Counted from the stretch's first letter, positions 1 to 11,299 are shown. The stretch is DNA of 64,000 nt from Flaccisagitta enflata (GCA_965153355.1 OZ231127.1:47244001-47308000); one strand, 5' to 3'. A program made the numbers and translations. The notes: generated by a model from the letters alone, not told the origin.

Positions 1-57
1 AGACAGACAGACAGAAAAATTTAGACAGGGGAAAGAGGGATAAAAGGAAAAACGTTT

Positions 58-75
58 TTGTTGTTGCTTTGTTTT

Positions 76-111
<36 letters not shown>

Positions 112-450
112 TGTTATTGTTGTTTTTGTTTTAGTTGTATTTGTTAAGGGCACGATATTGCATCGCTTGTATTCTTCATTGCGCCATTGTCATTGATTGA
201 TTGACTTGCCATTTACCTGCCGGTTCTCTTCCTCGTGATACAGTTATCACCCGGCTCTCAGGATATATTATCTCAGCATTACCCCAGGTTTGTGCTCTCT
301 CATCATCACCCTTATCCCTGACTGTTTTACGACGTTACCTCTCTTCTTATGACTAGCGTGGCATAGCATTCTCATACACTTTCCTCCTCGTAACAGTTTT
401 TGTTGATGATGTTGTTGTTTTTGTTGTTGTTGTTGATTTTGTTGGATACT
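58..450. repeat. (GTT)n patches
   Basis: Runs of GTT/TTG lie at about 58-135 and 408-440, separated by unremarkable sequence. No coding signal was seen in the first 560 bases. Confidence 0.8.
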
Positions 451-613
451 TTTTCCGTCGTTATCGATGAAAATTACACATGAGTCGTTATCGTCTCCTT
501 TGACCGGTGCAGAGAAACAACGTAAAAAGGAATGTCAACAACAATGAATGTACTGAGACCTAAAGCAGACGCGGAAGGAGAAGTAACGTCATGAAAAGCG
601 CCATTGGCGAAGT

Positions 614-872
<259 letters not shown>

Positions 873-1098
873 ACCAAGAAAACGAGACTACAATCACTGT
901 CAATGACTACGACAACAACGATAACAACAACAACGACGACAATAACAATAACTACAACCACGACGACGATAACGACATCGATAATAACAACAACAACGAC
1001 GACAGAAACGACAACAATAACAGTGAAAACGACAATATCAACAGAGGCAAAGTCGACGCTAAAAAACCGGATGAGCGGAGAAGTTTGGTCTCGAATGA

Positions 1099-1174
1099 AG
1101 AAAACGAAGACGAAGAGTAAAGTCCAAGAGTAAATTTGCCTTCAAACCCTTCACATACGAAGACGTCCAAAACG
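1099..1174 (+). other. possible small coding exon, weak
   Basis: One frame is open from 1099 and reads a basic stretch followed by KFAFKPFTYEDVQN. It ends at AACG|GTGAGC, a good donor context. No acceptor or partner exon could be fixed, so this is only a candidate. The 1175-1450 stretch shows nothing else. Confidence 0.15.
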
Positions 1175-1450
1175 GTGAGCCAGTGTTTTAGTGTATTCTT
1201 ACTACTGTAATGTGTTTTGTTTTCCATTATTGATTTTTTTTTTTACGTTCTGCACTCAAAAGCGGCTCTTAAAACGCATGAACGACGTCAATCTATGATC
1301 AGTCTGTCAATCTAACGCCTCTTAAAAACACCTTTGATATATTTTTGCCTTCACGTTGACTACGATATCATTGAATTGCAATGAATAACAACATTAAGGC
1401 ACCGCTACCTGCACAATACGTTGAGTCAGAATATGTTTCTTTTATCTCAC

Positions 1451-1673
1451 CACCATGATAAATAGCTCTTTTTATAGATCTCCTCGAATCGATCTAGCAA
1501 TTCAAAGCTCATTGAAGTGAGAGTCCCAAACCCATCGGCGCAGATCATGCTAAAAACTGAAGGAAAATAATACTGACTATTTCTAATATTTTTTTCCATT
1601 TTAATCCAGTGCCATTCTATTTCTTTTATCTGGTCATTGGAGGTTTTGGGAGATATTTCTTTACAATTCATTA
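1451..1673 (-). other. possible internal exon of unknown gene
   Basis: On the minus strand an acceptor-like TTTTAG precedes 1673. An open frame of about 74 codons follows, rich in W/Y/F/E and not low-complexity, and it reaches a strong donor context G|GTGAGA at 1451/1450. I do not recognise the protein. No neighbouring exons were found. It could equally be a chance ORF. Confidence 0.2.
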
Positions 1674-1747
1674 CTAAAACATATCAAATTTACCCACTCA
1701 GCTCTTGTGTGGGATTGAGTAGCTGTAGTAAAGATCGAGTTGCTGCT

Positions 1748-2432
1748 CTTGGGCAGTGGTACCAAAGGGGAAATTTCTCCTTCTCATTCTCCTTCACTCT
1801 CTGCCCCTTCTTCGAGACTCAAATTCCAGCCTTGAGGCTCAAATTCCAGTCTCAGTGCTCTAATTCTAGCCTTGAGGTTCAAATCCCAGCCTCACGGCTC
1901 AATTTCAAGTCTCAGGGATCGAATCTCAGCCTTGACGCTCAAATCCCAGCCTAGCGGCTCAAATCCTAGCCTCTGGGTTCTAATCCCAGCCTACCGGCTC
2001 TCCCAATCTCTAGACTCTAACCCTAGCCTCCAAGTTCAAACCCTCATGCTCCAGGCTCAAACCCTCATGCTCCAGGCTCAAACCCCTGCATTGAGGCACA
2101 GATTTTAATCAATAATCCAGTCAAAATTTCAGTTTGAGGCTCACATCCGAGCCTCAAGGCTCAAATCCCAGCTATAAGTCTCAAATCCTAGCTTCAAGGC
2201 TAAAATCCCAGGATCAAAGCTTAAATCCCATCCTTGAGCCTCAAATCCTAGGCTTGAGGCTCAATTCCCAGTCTCAAGGCTCAAATCCAAGCATTAGGGC
2301 ACAAATCTCAGCTAAACAGGTTATAAGCTCCTTCGGGGCCGCTGCCCGTCGCCCTCTCACTTTAACATTTGACATACAGTAACTTAGGGGCAATGGGTAT
2401 CGCTGACCATCTAGTGCTTTTGCGATTATTTA
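1748..2432 (-). mobile_element. family M element, copy 1 (20-bp minisatellite core)
   Basis: Begins GGGCAGTGG...AAATTTCTCC, then about 25 units of a roughly 20-bp repeat of the type GGCTCAAATCCCAGCCT (1800-2330). It ends GGGGCCGCTGCCC, then a tail reading GGGTATCGCTGACCATCTA and TTTTGCGATTATT. This matches the reverse complement of other family M copies. No protein is encoded; short frames across the array are repeat artefacts. Confidence 0.8.
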
Positions 2433-2546
2433 ATATGATATAATATTAAGTATAGCAATCAACACAGACTTGAAAGAGTCCTAAATAAGTGATTGCTATC
2501 AAAACAAAAACATGCAACAAATTTGATCTTTACGCTGTTGTTGCTT

Positions 2547-2711
2547 TTTAGTCGCGGACACGCAACTCTACACCTTGCCGTGTTGGTCGGTAGGTTGGTT
2601 GGTAGGTCAGTTGGTAGGTTACAAATATTTTTGGATTGCTAGTGATAATTGCATTACAGCCCCTGCCCAACCGTCCGCGACTGTCTTGCCATGTATCTGG
2701 CCTTGTTTTGT
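2547..2711 (-). mobile_element. family H (helentron-like), AGTCGCGGAC type
   Basis: Starts TTTTTAGTCGCGGACACGCA (hairpin, one mismatched pair) and contains a TTGGT/CGGT-type tetranucleotide run. It ends CCGTCCGCGACT...GGCCTTGTT. The left-end motif AGTCGCGGAC matches the hairpin arm. Confidence 0.75.
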
Positions 2712-2727
2712 AAGGGATGAATCCAAA

Positions 2728-2895
2728 TTTGAGGTGGGGGGGGGCACCGGGGCAGGCTTGATGTCCAAAGGGCAGATTTGAGGCGTGGGGAGCTGGATTT
2801 AGGCCTTGAGGTCTGATTTGAGGCCTGGAGGGCTAATTTGAGGCCTGAAGGGCTAATTTGAGGCCTGGAGGTCTAAATTGAGACCTGGAAAGCTA
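2728..2895. repeat. minisatellite, TTTGAGGCCTGGAGG-type units
   Basis: About eight units of 19-21 bp related to the family M core array. They lie between a family H element and the next family M copy, and are probably a remnant of another M element. Confidence 0.7.
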
Positions 2896-2906
2896 AATTG
2901 ACCTAA

Positions 2907-3428
2907 AATAGTGGCAAAAGCGTTAGATGGTCAGCAGTACCCGTTGCCCCTTTGGGAGTTTATGTGGGTGTGTGATGGTGAGAAGGGCAGCGGCCCTGAA
3001 GGAGCCAATGACTTATATGCTTAGTAAGTTTTGAAGCTCTAGACTTGAATTTGAGCATAAATAATGAGATTTAAGATGGGTTTTGAGCCTTGCGGCTGGG
3101 ATTTGAGCCTCGAGGATGGGATTTGAGCCATGAGGCTGGGATTTGAGCCTCGTTGCTGGGATTTGAGCCTCGTTGCTGGGATTTGAGCCTCGTTGCTGGG
3201 ATTTGAGCCTCGTTGCTGGAATTTGAGCCTCGTGGCTGGGATTTGAGCCTCAAGGTTGGAATTGGAGCCTTGAGGCTAGGATTTGGACCTTGAGGCTACG
3301 ATTTGGGCCTCAAGGCTAGGATTTGAGCCTCAAGGCTAGGATATGAGCTTCGAAGGGGGTGGACGGAGAAGGAGGAGAAGAAGGAGAAATTTCCCTTATG
3401 TGAGAAAGCATAGGTCATCGGCCCTACC
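2907..3428 (+). mobile_element. family M element, copy 2
   Basis: Begins AATAGTGGCAAAAGCGTTAG, then the conserved GGTCAGCAGTACCCG tail and GGGCAGCGGCCC. The core is about 14 units of TGGGATTTGAGCCTCGTTGC (3070-3345). It closes with GAAATTTCCCTTATG...AGGTCATCGGCCC. The expected GGCCGCTGCCC end is replaced by a different array that follows directly. Confidence 0.8.
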
Positions 3429-3885
3429 ACCTACTACTAGCTTCAGCAACCTAGTATTAACCTCAGCGACCTAATAACAGCCTAAGCAACCTAATACCAG
3501 CCTCAGCAACCTTATACCAGCCTGTGACCTAATACTAGCCTAAATGACCTAATACCGACCTAAGCAACCTAATATGGTCATTTTCGACCTTTACCAGTCT
3601 CAGCAACCGTGTTCCAGACTCAGCGACCTAATACCGACTTCAGCAACAAGCCTCATTACCCTAATCTGAGCTTCAAGTTGAAGCCTTCAACAACCCAATC
3701 CCAGCTTGAGCGACTTACCCCTGGCCTCACCGACCTAATAGTAGCCTCAGCGACCTGATCTTAGCCTCAGGGACCTAATCCTGGTTTTAGAATCCTGGTT
3801 TCAGCGGCCTAATCCTGGCCTTAGTGATCTAATATAGACCATAGCAACCTTATCCCAGCCTCATTCTTTGGTTTTACCCTCAAAC
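3429..3885. repeat. 20-bp array, CTAATACCAGCCTCAGCAAC type
   Basis: About 20 degenerate units of AACCTAATACCAGCCTCAGC continue directly from the right end of the preceding family M copy. The 3886-4020 stretch shows nothing recognisable. Confidence 0.75.
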
Positions 3886-4020
3886 AGTGGTATAACCGCG
3901 CCGATGGGTTTCGTCATGCAAAGACTGCAAGATTTGAATTTTTAATTCAGTTTGTCATTTCTTATCGGTGGAGCATCTGAGACATGACGGTATATGAAAA
4001 TCTATATAGCTGAATCAACG

Positions 4021-6739
4021 TACTGCACAAGTTGAGCTAGCTGCATTATTTCTAGTCGCAAAAAAAAAATCGAGTAAGGAGGCTAAAAAAGGTCTATCTT
4101 GTGTAAAAAAACCTGGGGAATCCAACCGTGACCTTTTTAGAGCCCTACGCGGCCCCAAAAAGACACCAAAAAATGGCTATTTTTTGGTATTTTTGGCCAA
4201 AATTTTGTACTTAAATGGAGGCCAAGTGTTTAAATTCATAGTTGAGTATACTTCAAGATGTGAGAGACCAGTAAAACAAGAATCATGATGATGGGGCTAT
4301 TGTGGGGTACCTAAAAAGGCTCAAAAAGGGCCCCTAAAGCGAAAACTTAATAGTTTTTTTTTCATTGTGGCTACAAAAATGATCGGAATGCCTTTAAATT
4401 TGAATTGGAAGTTCCTAATAAATGCAACTACCATCATTCAAAAAATTGTGGCCCTCCTTAAATGACTTCATAGGAAAATTTGGCCCCAAAAAACAAAAAT
4501 CGCTCCAAAAAAATCAGGTTTTTGAGTTCATTGACCTAAAAACAACATTTAAAGGTCAGGGTCCCCCAATTTTTTTTCTCTTTTGCTAATATAAGATGTT
4601 TGGAGGTTCCAAAGAAAATTTCAGGTCATATTTCCAAGAACTGACTGAGATATGACCATTTGAAGTGACATGGTAAAATTTAAAAATGGCGAAAATGATT
4701 ATTTTTGGGGATTCTTAGAAAAAATTCAGTGCAAAAAGGGGTCCCAACAGTTTTAATTCATGATTGGGGACACTTAAAGATGTGAGAGACTAGGAAAACG
4801 AGAATCATAATGATGGGGTACCTAAAAAGGCCCAAAAAGGGCCCCTAAAGCGAAAAAAAACGTTTTTTCTTCATTGTGGCTACAAAAATGATTTAAATGC
4901 CTTCAAATTTGAAATGGAAGTTCCTAATAAATACAACTACCATCATGGAAAAAATTGTGGCCCTCCTTAAATGACTTCATAGGAAAATTTGGCCAAAAAA
5001 ACAAAAATTGCTCTAAAAGAATTGTGTTTTTGAGTTCATTGACCTAAAAACAACATTGAAAGGTCAGGGTACCCCACTTTTTTTTTCTATTTTGCTAAAA
5101 TAACATGTTTGGAGGTTGCAAAAAAAATTTCAGGCAATATTTTTAAAAAATGGCTGAGATATGACCATTTGAAGTGACCTGGTAAAATTGAAAAACGACG
5201 AAAAAACCATTTTTTGAGATTCTTTGAAAAATTTAAGTACAAAAAGAGGTCCCAATAGTTTTAATTCATAGTTAGGGAAACTGCAAGATGTAAGAATCAT
5301 GATGATGGGTCTATTGTGAGGTACCTAAAATAAATATTTTTTTTTCATTGTGGCGACAAAAATGATTGGAATGCCTTTAAATTTATTTATAATATATTTT
5401 TTGTTTTAGGGGCCCTTTTTGGGCCTTTTTAGGTACCCCACAATAGCCCCATTGTCATGTTCCTTATTTTCCTAGTCCCCTATATCTTTAAGTGATCCCA
5501 AATATGAATTAAAACTATTGGGACCTCTTTTTGTACTTGAAATTTTCAAAGAACTCCAAAAAATGGCTATTTTCGCCGTTTTTCAGTTTTACCACGTCAC
5601 TTCAAATGGTCATATCTCAGCCATTTTTTAAAAACATTGCCTGAAATTTTTTTTGCAACTTCCAAACATGTTGATTTAACAAAATAGAAAAAAAAATTGG
5701 GGTACCCTGACCTTTCAATGTTGTTTTTAGGTCAATGAACTCAAAAACCCGATTTTTTTATAGCAATTTTTGTTTTTTTTTACCATATTTTCCTATGAAG
5801 TCATTTAATGAGGGCCACAATTTTTTCCATGATGGTAGTTGTATTTATTAGGAACTTCCATTTCAAATTTGAAGGCATTCCAATCATTTTTGTAGCCACA
5901 AAGAAGAAAAAACTTTTTTTTTTCGCTTTAGGGGCCCTTTTTGGGCCTTTTTAGATACCCCACAATAGCCCCATCATTATGATTCTTGTTTTCCTAGTCT
6001 CTCACATCTTTAAGTGTCCCCAATCATGAATTAAAACTGTTGGGACCCCTTTTTGCACTGAATTTTTTCTAAGAATCCCCAAAAATAGTCATTTTCGCCA
6101 TTTTTTAATTTTACCACGTCACTTCAAATGGTCATATCTCAGTCAGTTCTTGGAAATATGACCTGAAATTTTTTTTGGAACCTCCAAACATCTTATATTA
6201 GTAAAAGAGAAAAAAAAATTGGGGGACCCTGACCTTTAAATGTTGTTTTTAGGTCAATGAACTCAAAAAACCGATTTTTTTGGAGCGATTTTTGGTTTTT
6301 GGGGCCAAATTTTCCTATGAAGTCATTTAAGGAGGGCCACAATTTTTTGCATGATGGTAGTTGCATTTATTAGGAACTTCCAATTCAAATTTGAAGGCAT
6401 TCCAATCATTTTTGTAGCCAAATGAAAAAAAAATTTGCTTTTTTTGCCTTTTTTTTATGGTATCATCATGATTCTTGTTTTACTAGTCTCTCACATCTTG
6501 AAGTATACTCAACTATAAATTTAAACACTTGGCCTCCATCTAAGTATAAAATTTTGGCCAAAAATACCCAAAAATGGCCATTTTTTAGTGTTTTTTTTTG
6601 GGCCGTTTCTAAACGCCCCCGCGTAGGGCTTTAAAAAGGTCACGGTTGGATTCCCCAGGTTTTTTTACATAAGATTGGGCCTTTTTTAGCCTCCTTACTA
6701 AATTTTCTTTTTTTTCATCGTAGCCCAACTTGTGCAGGT
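4021..6739. repeat. 2.7-kb imperfect palindrome (foldback element) with triplicated arms
   Basis: The sequence from 4024 (TGCACAAGTTG) outward-in is the reverse complement of the sequence ending at 6736 (CAACTTGTGCA). Position pairs sum to about 10,755-10,760 throughout, which puts the centre near 5378. Each 1.35-kb arm is itself about 2.5 direct repeats of a roughly 515-bp unit; for example the GATGTGAGAGAC motif starts at 4257 and 4779, with a shortened form at 5285. No ORF of note is present. The right end runs straight into the start of a family H element. Likely a non-autonomous foldback transposon. Confidence 0.85.
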
Positions 6740-6915
6740 AACGGGGCAGGATACACGGCTACCCAAGTCGCGTGCGGGTGGGGAGTGGCAGTGATAAGAA
6801 AGACTAACCAAACATTTGGGCAGGGGCAGTATTACAAAGACCGTCCGTAAACGCCCAAAAAAACAAAGTGTTTCTGATGGGCGGACCAACCAACAGACGG
6901 ACCGATCAACACACA
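6735..6915 (+). mobile_element. family H fragment (hairpin end missing)
   Basis: Has GGATACACGGCTACCC, AAGTCGCGTGCGGGTGGG and TTTGGGCAGGGGCAG, as in other AGTCGCGTGC-type copies. It breaks off after a short GGACC run, without the terminal hairpin. It abuts the palindrome. Confidence 0.65.
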
Positions 6916-7005
6916 TGGCTGGTTATGCAGTCGCCTGCTCGCGATCAAGAGTGCTCTCTTAGGATAGTTATCAAGCGAATGTCGCCAAGCTCCCCAAAGA
7001 ACGAA

Positions 7006-7138
7006 ACAAGCCCGATCGGGCAACTAGATGCGTCATCTGCGTGATATTAGAAGAGGCGTAACGGACCGACGGACGGACGGACGGACGCACGGACGGACGG
7101 ACGGACAGACCCTCTTATAGAGATGCGATGACGCATCT
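7006..7138 (+). mobile_element. family H, AGATGCGTCAT type (short)
   Basis: Starts AACAAGCCCGATCGGG with left motif AGATGCGTCATC. It then has (GGAC)n and ends with the hairpin AGATGCGATGACGCATCT. The hairpin 3' arm ATGACGCATCT is the exact complement of the left motif. Confidence 0.8.
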
Positions 7139-7459
7139 AACAAGCCCGAACTGGCAACGATGCGTCCAGACTGTGTCTCTGCGTATATTGATCATGTGAC
7201 ACATATGGATTGACAGATGGACAAACAGACAGATTGAACGACAAGAGTAGTAATGGAGGCTCTCAAATCATGTTTGTCTCGCAGTAGATTCAGTGTAGGA
7301 TCTCATCGTGGCCGAAAACGGTCGATAACCGCGGTTTTTGCACAGGCGGACGGACGGACGGACGGACGGACGGACGGACGGACGGACGGACGGACGGACG
7401 GACCGACGGACGGACGGACGGACAAACCCTCTTAAAGAGATGCGAGGACGCATCTAAAA
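7139..7459 (+). mobile_element. family H, AGATGCGTCC type
   Basis: Follows the previous copy head-to-tail. It has a left motif GATGCGTCCAG, a unique spacer, and (ACGG)n at 7346-7420. It ends with the hairpin AGATGCGAGGACGCATCT and AAAAA. Here the stem is GTCC/GGAC where the neighbour has GTCAT/ATGAC. A reverse-orientation homologue lies at 55973-56251. Confidence 0.85.
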
Positions 7460-7462
7460 ACG

Positions 7463-7702
7463 GAAGATGACGGCGCCCTCGGGGCGGAAGGCTGCAACAA
7501 CGCCATTTCCGATCCGGAGATATTTCGCTACGCAAGATTTGACGCTATTCGTCAATCGCGTGGAAGTAAAGAAGCTAGTAAGTCCACCAGAAGATCGCGA
7601 CGGAATCAGAGGAGGAAGAAGAAGAAGAAGTGTGGGGGTGAAGGGACGGGAAAAAGAAGACAGCAACGTCATCTATTAAGACATCTGTGGAATTGTCAAT
7701 AA
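7463..7702 (+). CDS. 3' coding exon of an unrecognised gene (partial)
   Basis: An open frame of 79 codons reads EDDGALGAEGCNNAISDPE near its start. It becomes strongly basic (a run of R and K from about residue 41) and stops at TAA 7700-7702. The stop overlaps an AATAAA poly(A) signal at 7698-7703, which fits a true last exon. Composition is unlike the surrounding repeats. The exon abuts the hairpin end of a family H element at 7459 and no acceptor is visible, so the upstream part may be displaced or lost. I do not recognise the family; the basic tail could be a nuclear-localisation or nucleic-acid-binding segment (inference). Confidence 0.4.
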   Translation, partial: EDDGALGAEGCNNAISDPEIFRYARFDAIRQSRGSKEASKSTRRSRRNQRRKKKKKCGGEGTGKRRQQRHLLRHLWNCQ

Positions 7703-7703
7703 A
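7698..7703 (+). terminator. AATAAA polyadenylation signal
   Basis: AATAAA overlaps the stop codon of the exon ending at 7702. Confidence 0.35.
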
Positions 7704-7984
7704 AAGTCATCTACTCCGTTCACAACGTTCAGGATTATGCTTATGGCGGTTTATCAAACAAAGTCAAAGAGAGAGAGAAAACAAGGCCGGATACACGGGC
7801 CAAGACGGTACGTCGGGCGTTATTAATTCTTAGATCTATCCCGAGCTCTATCCCGAGCTCCATCAACTAACCGTAGAAGAATATGATAATGAATGAAATG
7901 ACGAAAAACATGATTTTCTACACCTATCTCGAGATATATAAGACCTATCCAAAGCTCTATCCGTGTCCGACTTAAATGTAGAAA

Positions 7985-8310
7985 TTCATAATGATGAATG
8001 AATGAATGAATGAATGAATGAAATGAATGAATGACTGAACGAAGGAAGGAATGAATGAATGACAAGTAACATGATTTATGAAAAAGATGAGTTTTGAAGT
8101 GACTTAACGGTAGAAAAGTAAAATGATGAATGAAATGAATAAATGAATGAATGTATGAATGAATGAATGACGAGTTACATGATCTATGAAAGAGATGAGT
8201 TTTGGAATGACTCAATCGTAAAAAAATATCATGATGAAGGAAATGAATTAATGAATGAATGAATGAATGAATGAATGAATGAATGAAAGAATGAATGAAT
8301 GAATGACGAG
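7985..8310. repeat. (ATGA)n with a repeated spacer
   Basis: Runs of GAATGAAT at 7993-8070, 8122-8172 and 8240-8306. They are separated by three similar spacers reading GACRAGTAACATGATYTATG...GATGAGTTTTG. A higher-order repeat of about 125 bp results. No gene is seen between 7703 and 8370. Confidence 0.8.
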
Positions 8311-8377
8311 TAACATGATCTATGAATAAGATGAGTTTTGAAGTGATTTCAAACATTTTCCGCGATTTTTCCCTTGA

Positions 8378-8457
8378 GCGTGACCGACCGACCAACCAAC
8401 CGACCGACCGACCAACAGACAGAGGCTCTTATAGAGGTGCTATGGCGCTCCTTAAAA
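8378..8457 (+). mobile_element. family H 3' fragment, AGGTGC type
   Basis: A (CGAC)n run, CAGAGGCTCTTATAG and a terminal hairpin AGGTGCTATGGCGCTCCT with AAAA. Only the right end is present. Confidence 0.55.
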
Positions 8458-8774
8458 GAAGAGAGAGAGAGAGAGGGAGAGTTTTTACATGTACTTGCTC
8501 AAGAACAAAGTGTCTTGGTAACATTAGACTGATAGCCGAGGATTGACCTAATCCTAAGGGCATTTCAGAATTTTTTTGAAAATTTTTTGTTAATCTTTTG
8601 CTTCTTTTTGTCGAAGTCAAGTTTCAAATAATCCACTTATCAAATGTAATCCACCAAAAGCAAATTTGAACAAACAATTTTGGCCCATTTGGGCAACACC
8701 AGTCCACATGGCGGGAACAGCCATATTGGCACACCCATATTTTGATATACTATTGAGAGGCGCATCATGAAATA

Positions 8775-9560
8775 TCATTTTCTGGCCAGGACAGATCGCA
8801 TTATCTTTTCACTCCCCAAGAGGATGATCTTCTGGCACATTTCTTTACAGAGCTCGGCAGGGATCCTCGTTAGGTATGTGCTAAAGTTCTGCGAAATGAC
8901 CCCCAATCCACCAACCACTACAGGAATCACCTCACACTCACAGTCCCACATCTTACCCAATTCAACACGCAGAGCTCCATATTTCGACATTTTCTCATTC
9001 TCTTTAGCCTCGACATTGACATCAGAGGGGCAGCTTATGTCTATAATGTACGTTTTTCTGTTCTCCTCATCTCTAATTACAATATCCGGCCTGTTAGCTC
9101 CAACAGCTCGGTCTGTACTAATGATCATATCCCAGAGTATTTCCACTTTTTTATCCATGATTACTTCCTCAGGTTTGTGTAAGTGCCTTTTGTTTTCAGT
9201 TGGGAACCTGAAGGATTTGCAAATCTCGTGGTGGACATATCTGGCAACATTATTATGCCTTTCCAAATATTCTTTTTTTGCCAATGTGTCACACCCCGCA
9301 AGAATGTGGGAAGTTCTTTCACTCTCTTTATGACAGATTCGACACAGGTCCGACTCAATACTTTTCACAATAAATTTTTCATGCCACCGGGTAAAAATTG
9401 CCAGTTCTTGCATGCCATATATGTACGATTCAGATTGGGGTGATAGGTGGCATTTTTGTATCCATGCTAAGCTTGCCTTTACATTCAGATTTCTCTCAGC
9501 CATCTGTCTAAAGAAAACCCCATGCTGTGGTTTTGAGATAAATTTCTCATATCTAGCTTT

Positions 9561-9561
<1 letters not shown>
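8775..9561 (-). pseudogene. 5'-truncated LINE: C-terminal zinc knuckle and restriction-like endonuclease
   Basis: Minus-strand frame open from about 9561 to TGA at 8775-8777. Counted from the internal Met at 9503 there are 242 residues. A CX2CX8HX4C knuckle lies at C54-C57-H66-C71. A restriction-like endonuclease core follows, with RPD at 138-140, D155 in IIDISCPSD, then a K/E-rich helix and VIPVVVGGLG. This order is typical of R2/R4-superfamily non-LTR retrotransposons, whose endonuclease nicks the target for target-primed reverse transcription. The reverse-transcriptase domain is absent. The frame continues upstream of that Met (KFISKPQHGVFFRQM) until it meets a CT-rich microsatellite near 9561, so the copy is 5'-truncated as LINEs usually are. 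The 8560-8774 stretch is its probable 3' UTR. Confidence 0.85.
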
Positions 9562-9626
<65 letters not shown>

Positions 9627-9690
9627 GCCAGAGATACGGATAGAGACATAGACAAATAGAAAGAGTGGCAGAAATACAGAAAGAAAGAGA
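9561..9690. repeat. (GA)n(CAGA)n microsatellite
   Basis: GAGAGA followed by about 13 CAGA units and A/G-rich degenerate sequence, immediately at the 5' truncation point of the LINE. Confidence 0.85.
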
Positions 9691-9943
9691 GAGTGGTGGA
9701 TGATTTCAGCAGACAGCAGTGGTTTAGATTTCGATACGATATCGACGAGTTTGGGCGTCTTTTGCTGGAAGCGCTGTCTTTGGGCTTCTTGCTGACGAAG
9801 GAGACGTTGGTGGAGATGTGGACGAAAGAGTCCAAGCCAAGGATCTCGTCAACTACAATCACATTTCACAGACCAAAGCATCACTGTTCCCTTCGACGCG
9901 CCAGTGAAGACATCATCAAACAGCTCTGACACTGCAACTCAGT
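9690..9943. other. unassigned stretch with coding-like composition
   Basis: Balanced base composition, open frames on both strands and a strong donor context CTCA|GTAAGT near 9941. Several frames look plausible and I cannot choose one, so no gene is called. From 9944 to 10440 I see only a degenerate family H-like segment around 10110-10205 (TTTTTAGTCGCC...CGGCCTTGC). Confidence 0.2.
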
Positions 9944-10439
9944 AAGTGAATTTGGTGGAAAATGAGAATAATGCTGTGTAAACCAATCTGATCGATGGAC
10001 ATAATCAGCTTGCCCAATACTCGCCAAGGTTGCTATTTAAACCAGGTACAAGAGACAAAAGGTGAGCTCAGTTTTTTCGCCAACCACTCGGGCAATCAGT
10101 TTGTCACTTTTTAGTCGCCTCCACCCACAATACCGCTCCTGCCCACCCTCGATACGGCTCATGTCCTCCCGCAAGCGACTTTTTAATGGTCTTGTATTCG
10201 GCCTTGCTATCCTCATATTCTTCATTCATGATCCCGCCTACAAAAGCTAAACGTAAAGAATGGAAATGGAGATTAAAGAGATTGGGATGCGAGAGTCTGA
10301 TGAGTTCACTTCGACATCCAACTAAACATACACGAGCAAGCGTACTTGTCCGTCCTTCCTGCTGTCGAGATCATTCTTGTTTCCATGATCATGAAAAGAA
10401 ACATAAAAAGTTTCCTTGAATATTAAGACAGTGTATTCC

Positions 10440-10672
10440 TTTTTAGTTGCGGACGCGCAATTGTATAAGAGGCTTTGTCCGTCCGTCCGTCCGTCTGTTG
10501 GTCCATCCATTGGTCAGTGGAAACGAGTCCAAAAGTGAGAAAACGAGCGTTTAAACGTTTGAGATGCTTTTTGAGTAAGTGATTGTATGGGATTAGGGCA
10601 TGGGGTGTGGATGGAGGTTGGACGCCCCTGCCCACCTGTTCGCAACGCTATTGTGACCCCGCGTCACTTGTT
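10440..10672 (-). mobile_element. family H, AGTTGCG type
   Basis: Starts TTTTAGTTGCGGACGCGCAA, then TATAAGAGGCTTTGTCCGTCCG. It ends GCCCCTGCCCACCTGTTCGCAACG followed by TGACCCCGCGTCACTTGTTT. This distinct left end recurs at 56930-57000 and 62480-62612. Confidence 0.75.
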
Positions 10673-10740
10673 TGAGAGGAATAATAGGAAGAAGTGAACC
10701 ACATAAATTCAGTTGCCGGGAGAGTGATCGCCACTAATCG

Positions 10741-10742
<2 letters not shown>

Positions 10743-10822
<80 letters not shown>
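10743..10822. repeat. (GA)n microsatellite
   Basis: About 40 uninterrupted GA dinucleotides. Confidence 0.95.
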
Positions 10823-10828
<6 letters not shown>

Positions 10829-10836
10829 GAGACAGA

Positions 10837-11299
10837 AATAGTCGCAAAAGCGTTAGATAGTCAGCGACTCAGCGGTACTCGTGCCCTGCTTAAGTAGGTT
10901 ATGATTACAATTGAGGGAGGGAGCAGGGCAGCGGCCCCAAAGGGGAATTTTCTCCTTCTCCTCCGACCCCCCCCTACCTCATGGCCCATATTTCAGCCTC
11001 AAGGCCCATATCCCAGCCTCGAAGCCAAAATCCCAGTCTTGCGGCCCAAATCCCTCAAGGCTGGGAATTTGGCCTCGAAGATGGGATTTTGACCTTGAGG
11101 TTAGAATTTGGGCCTCAAGACTGGGATTTGAGCCTCAAGACCGGGATTTTGACCTCAAGACTGGGATTTTGGCCTCAAGGCTGGGATATGGGCCTAGAGG
11201 TGGGGGGGGGGGGGGGAAATAAAAGAGAAGGACGAGAAGGGGAAATTTACCCTGTGTGAAAGCATAGGTCAACGAACCCTCCGGGCCGCTGCCCAAAAA
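10837..11299 (+). mobile_element. family M element, copy 3
   Basis: AATAGTCGCAAAAGCGTTAG, a partly duplicated CAGCGACTCAGCGG, then GCCCTGC...GCAGGGC and GCGGCCCC. The core is about 10 units of CTGGGATTTGGCCTCAAGA type. It closes with GTGAAAGCATAGG and CCGGGCCGCTGCCC. The 11300-11587 stretch shows nothing recognisable. Confidence 0.8.
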
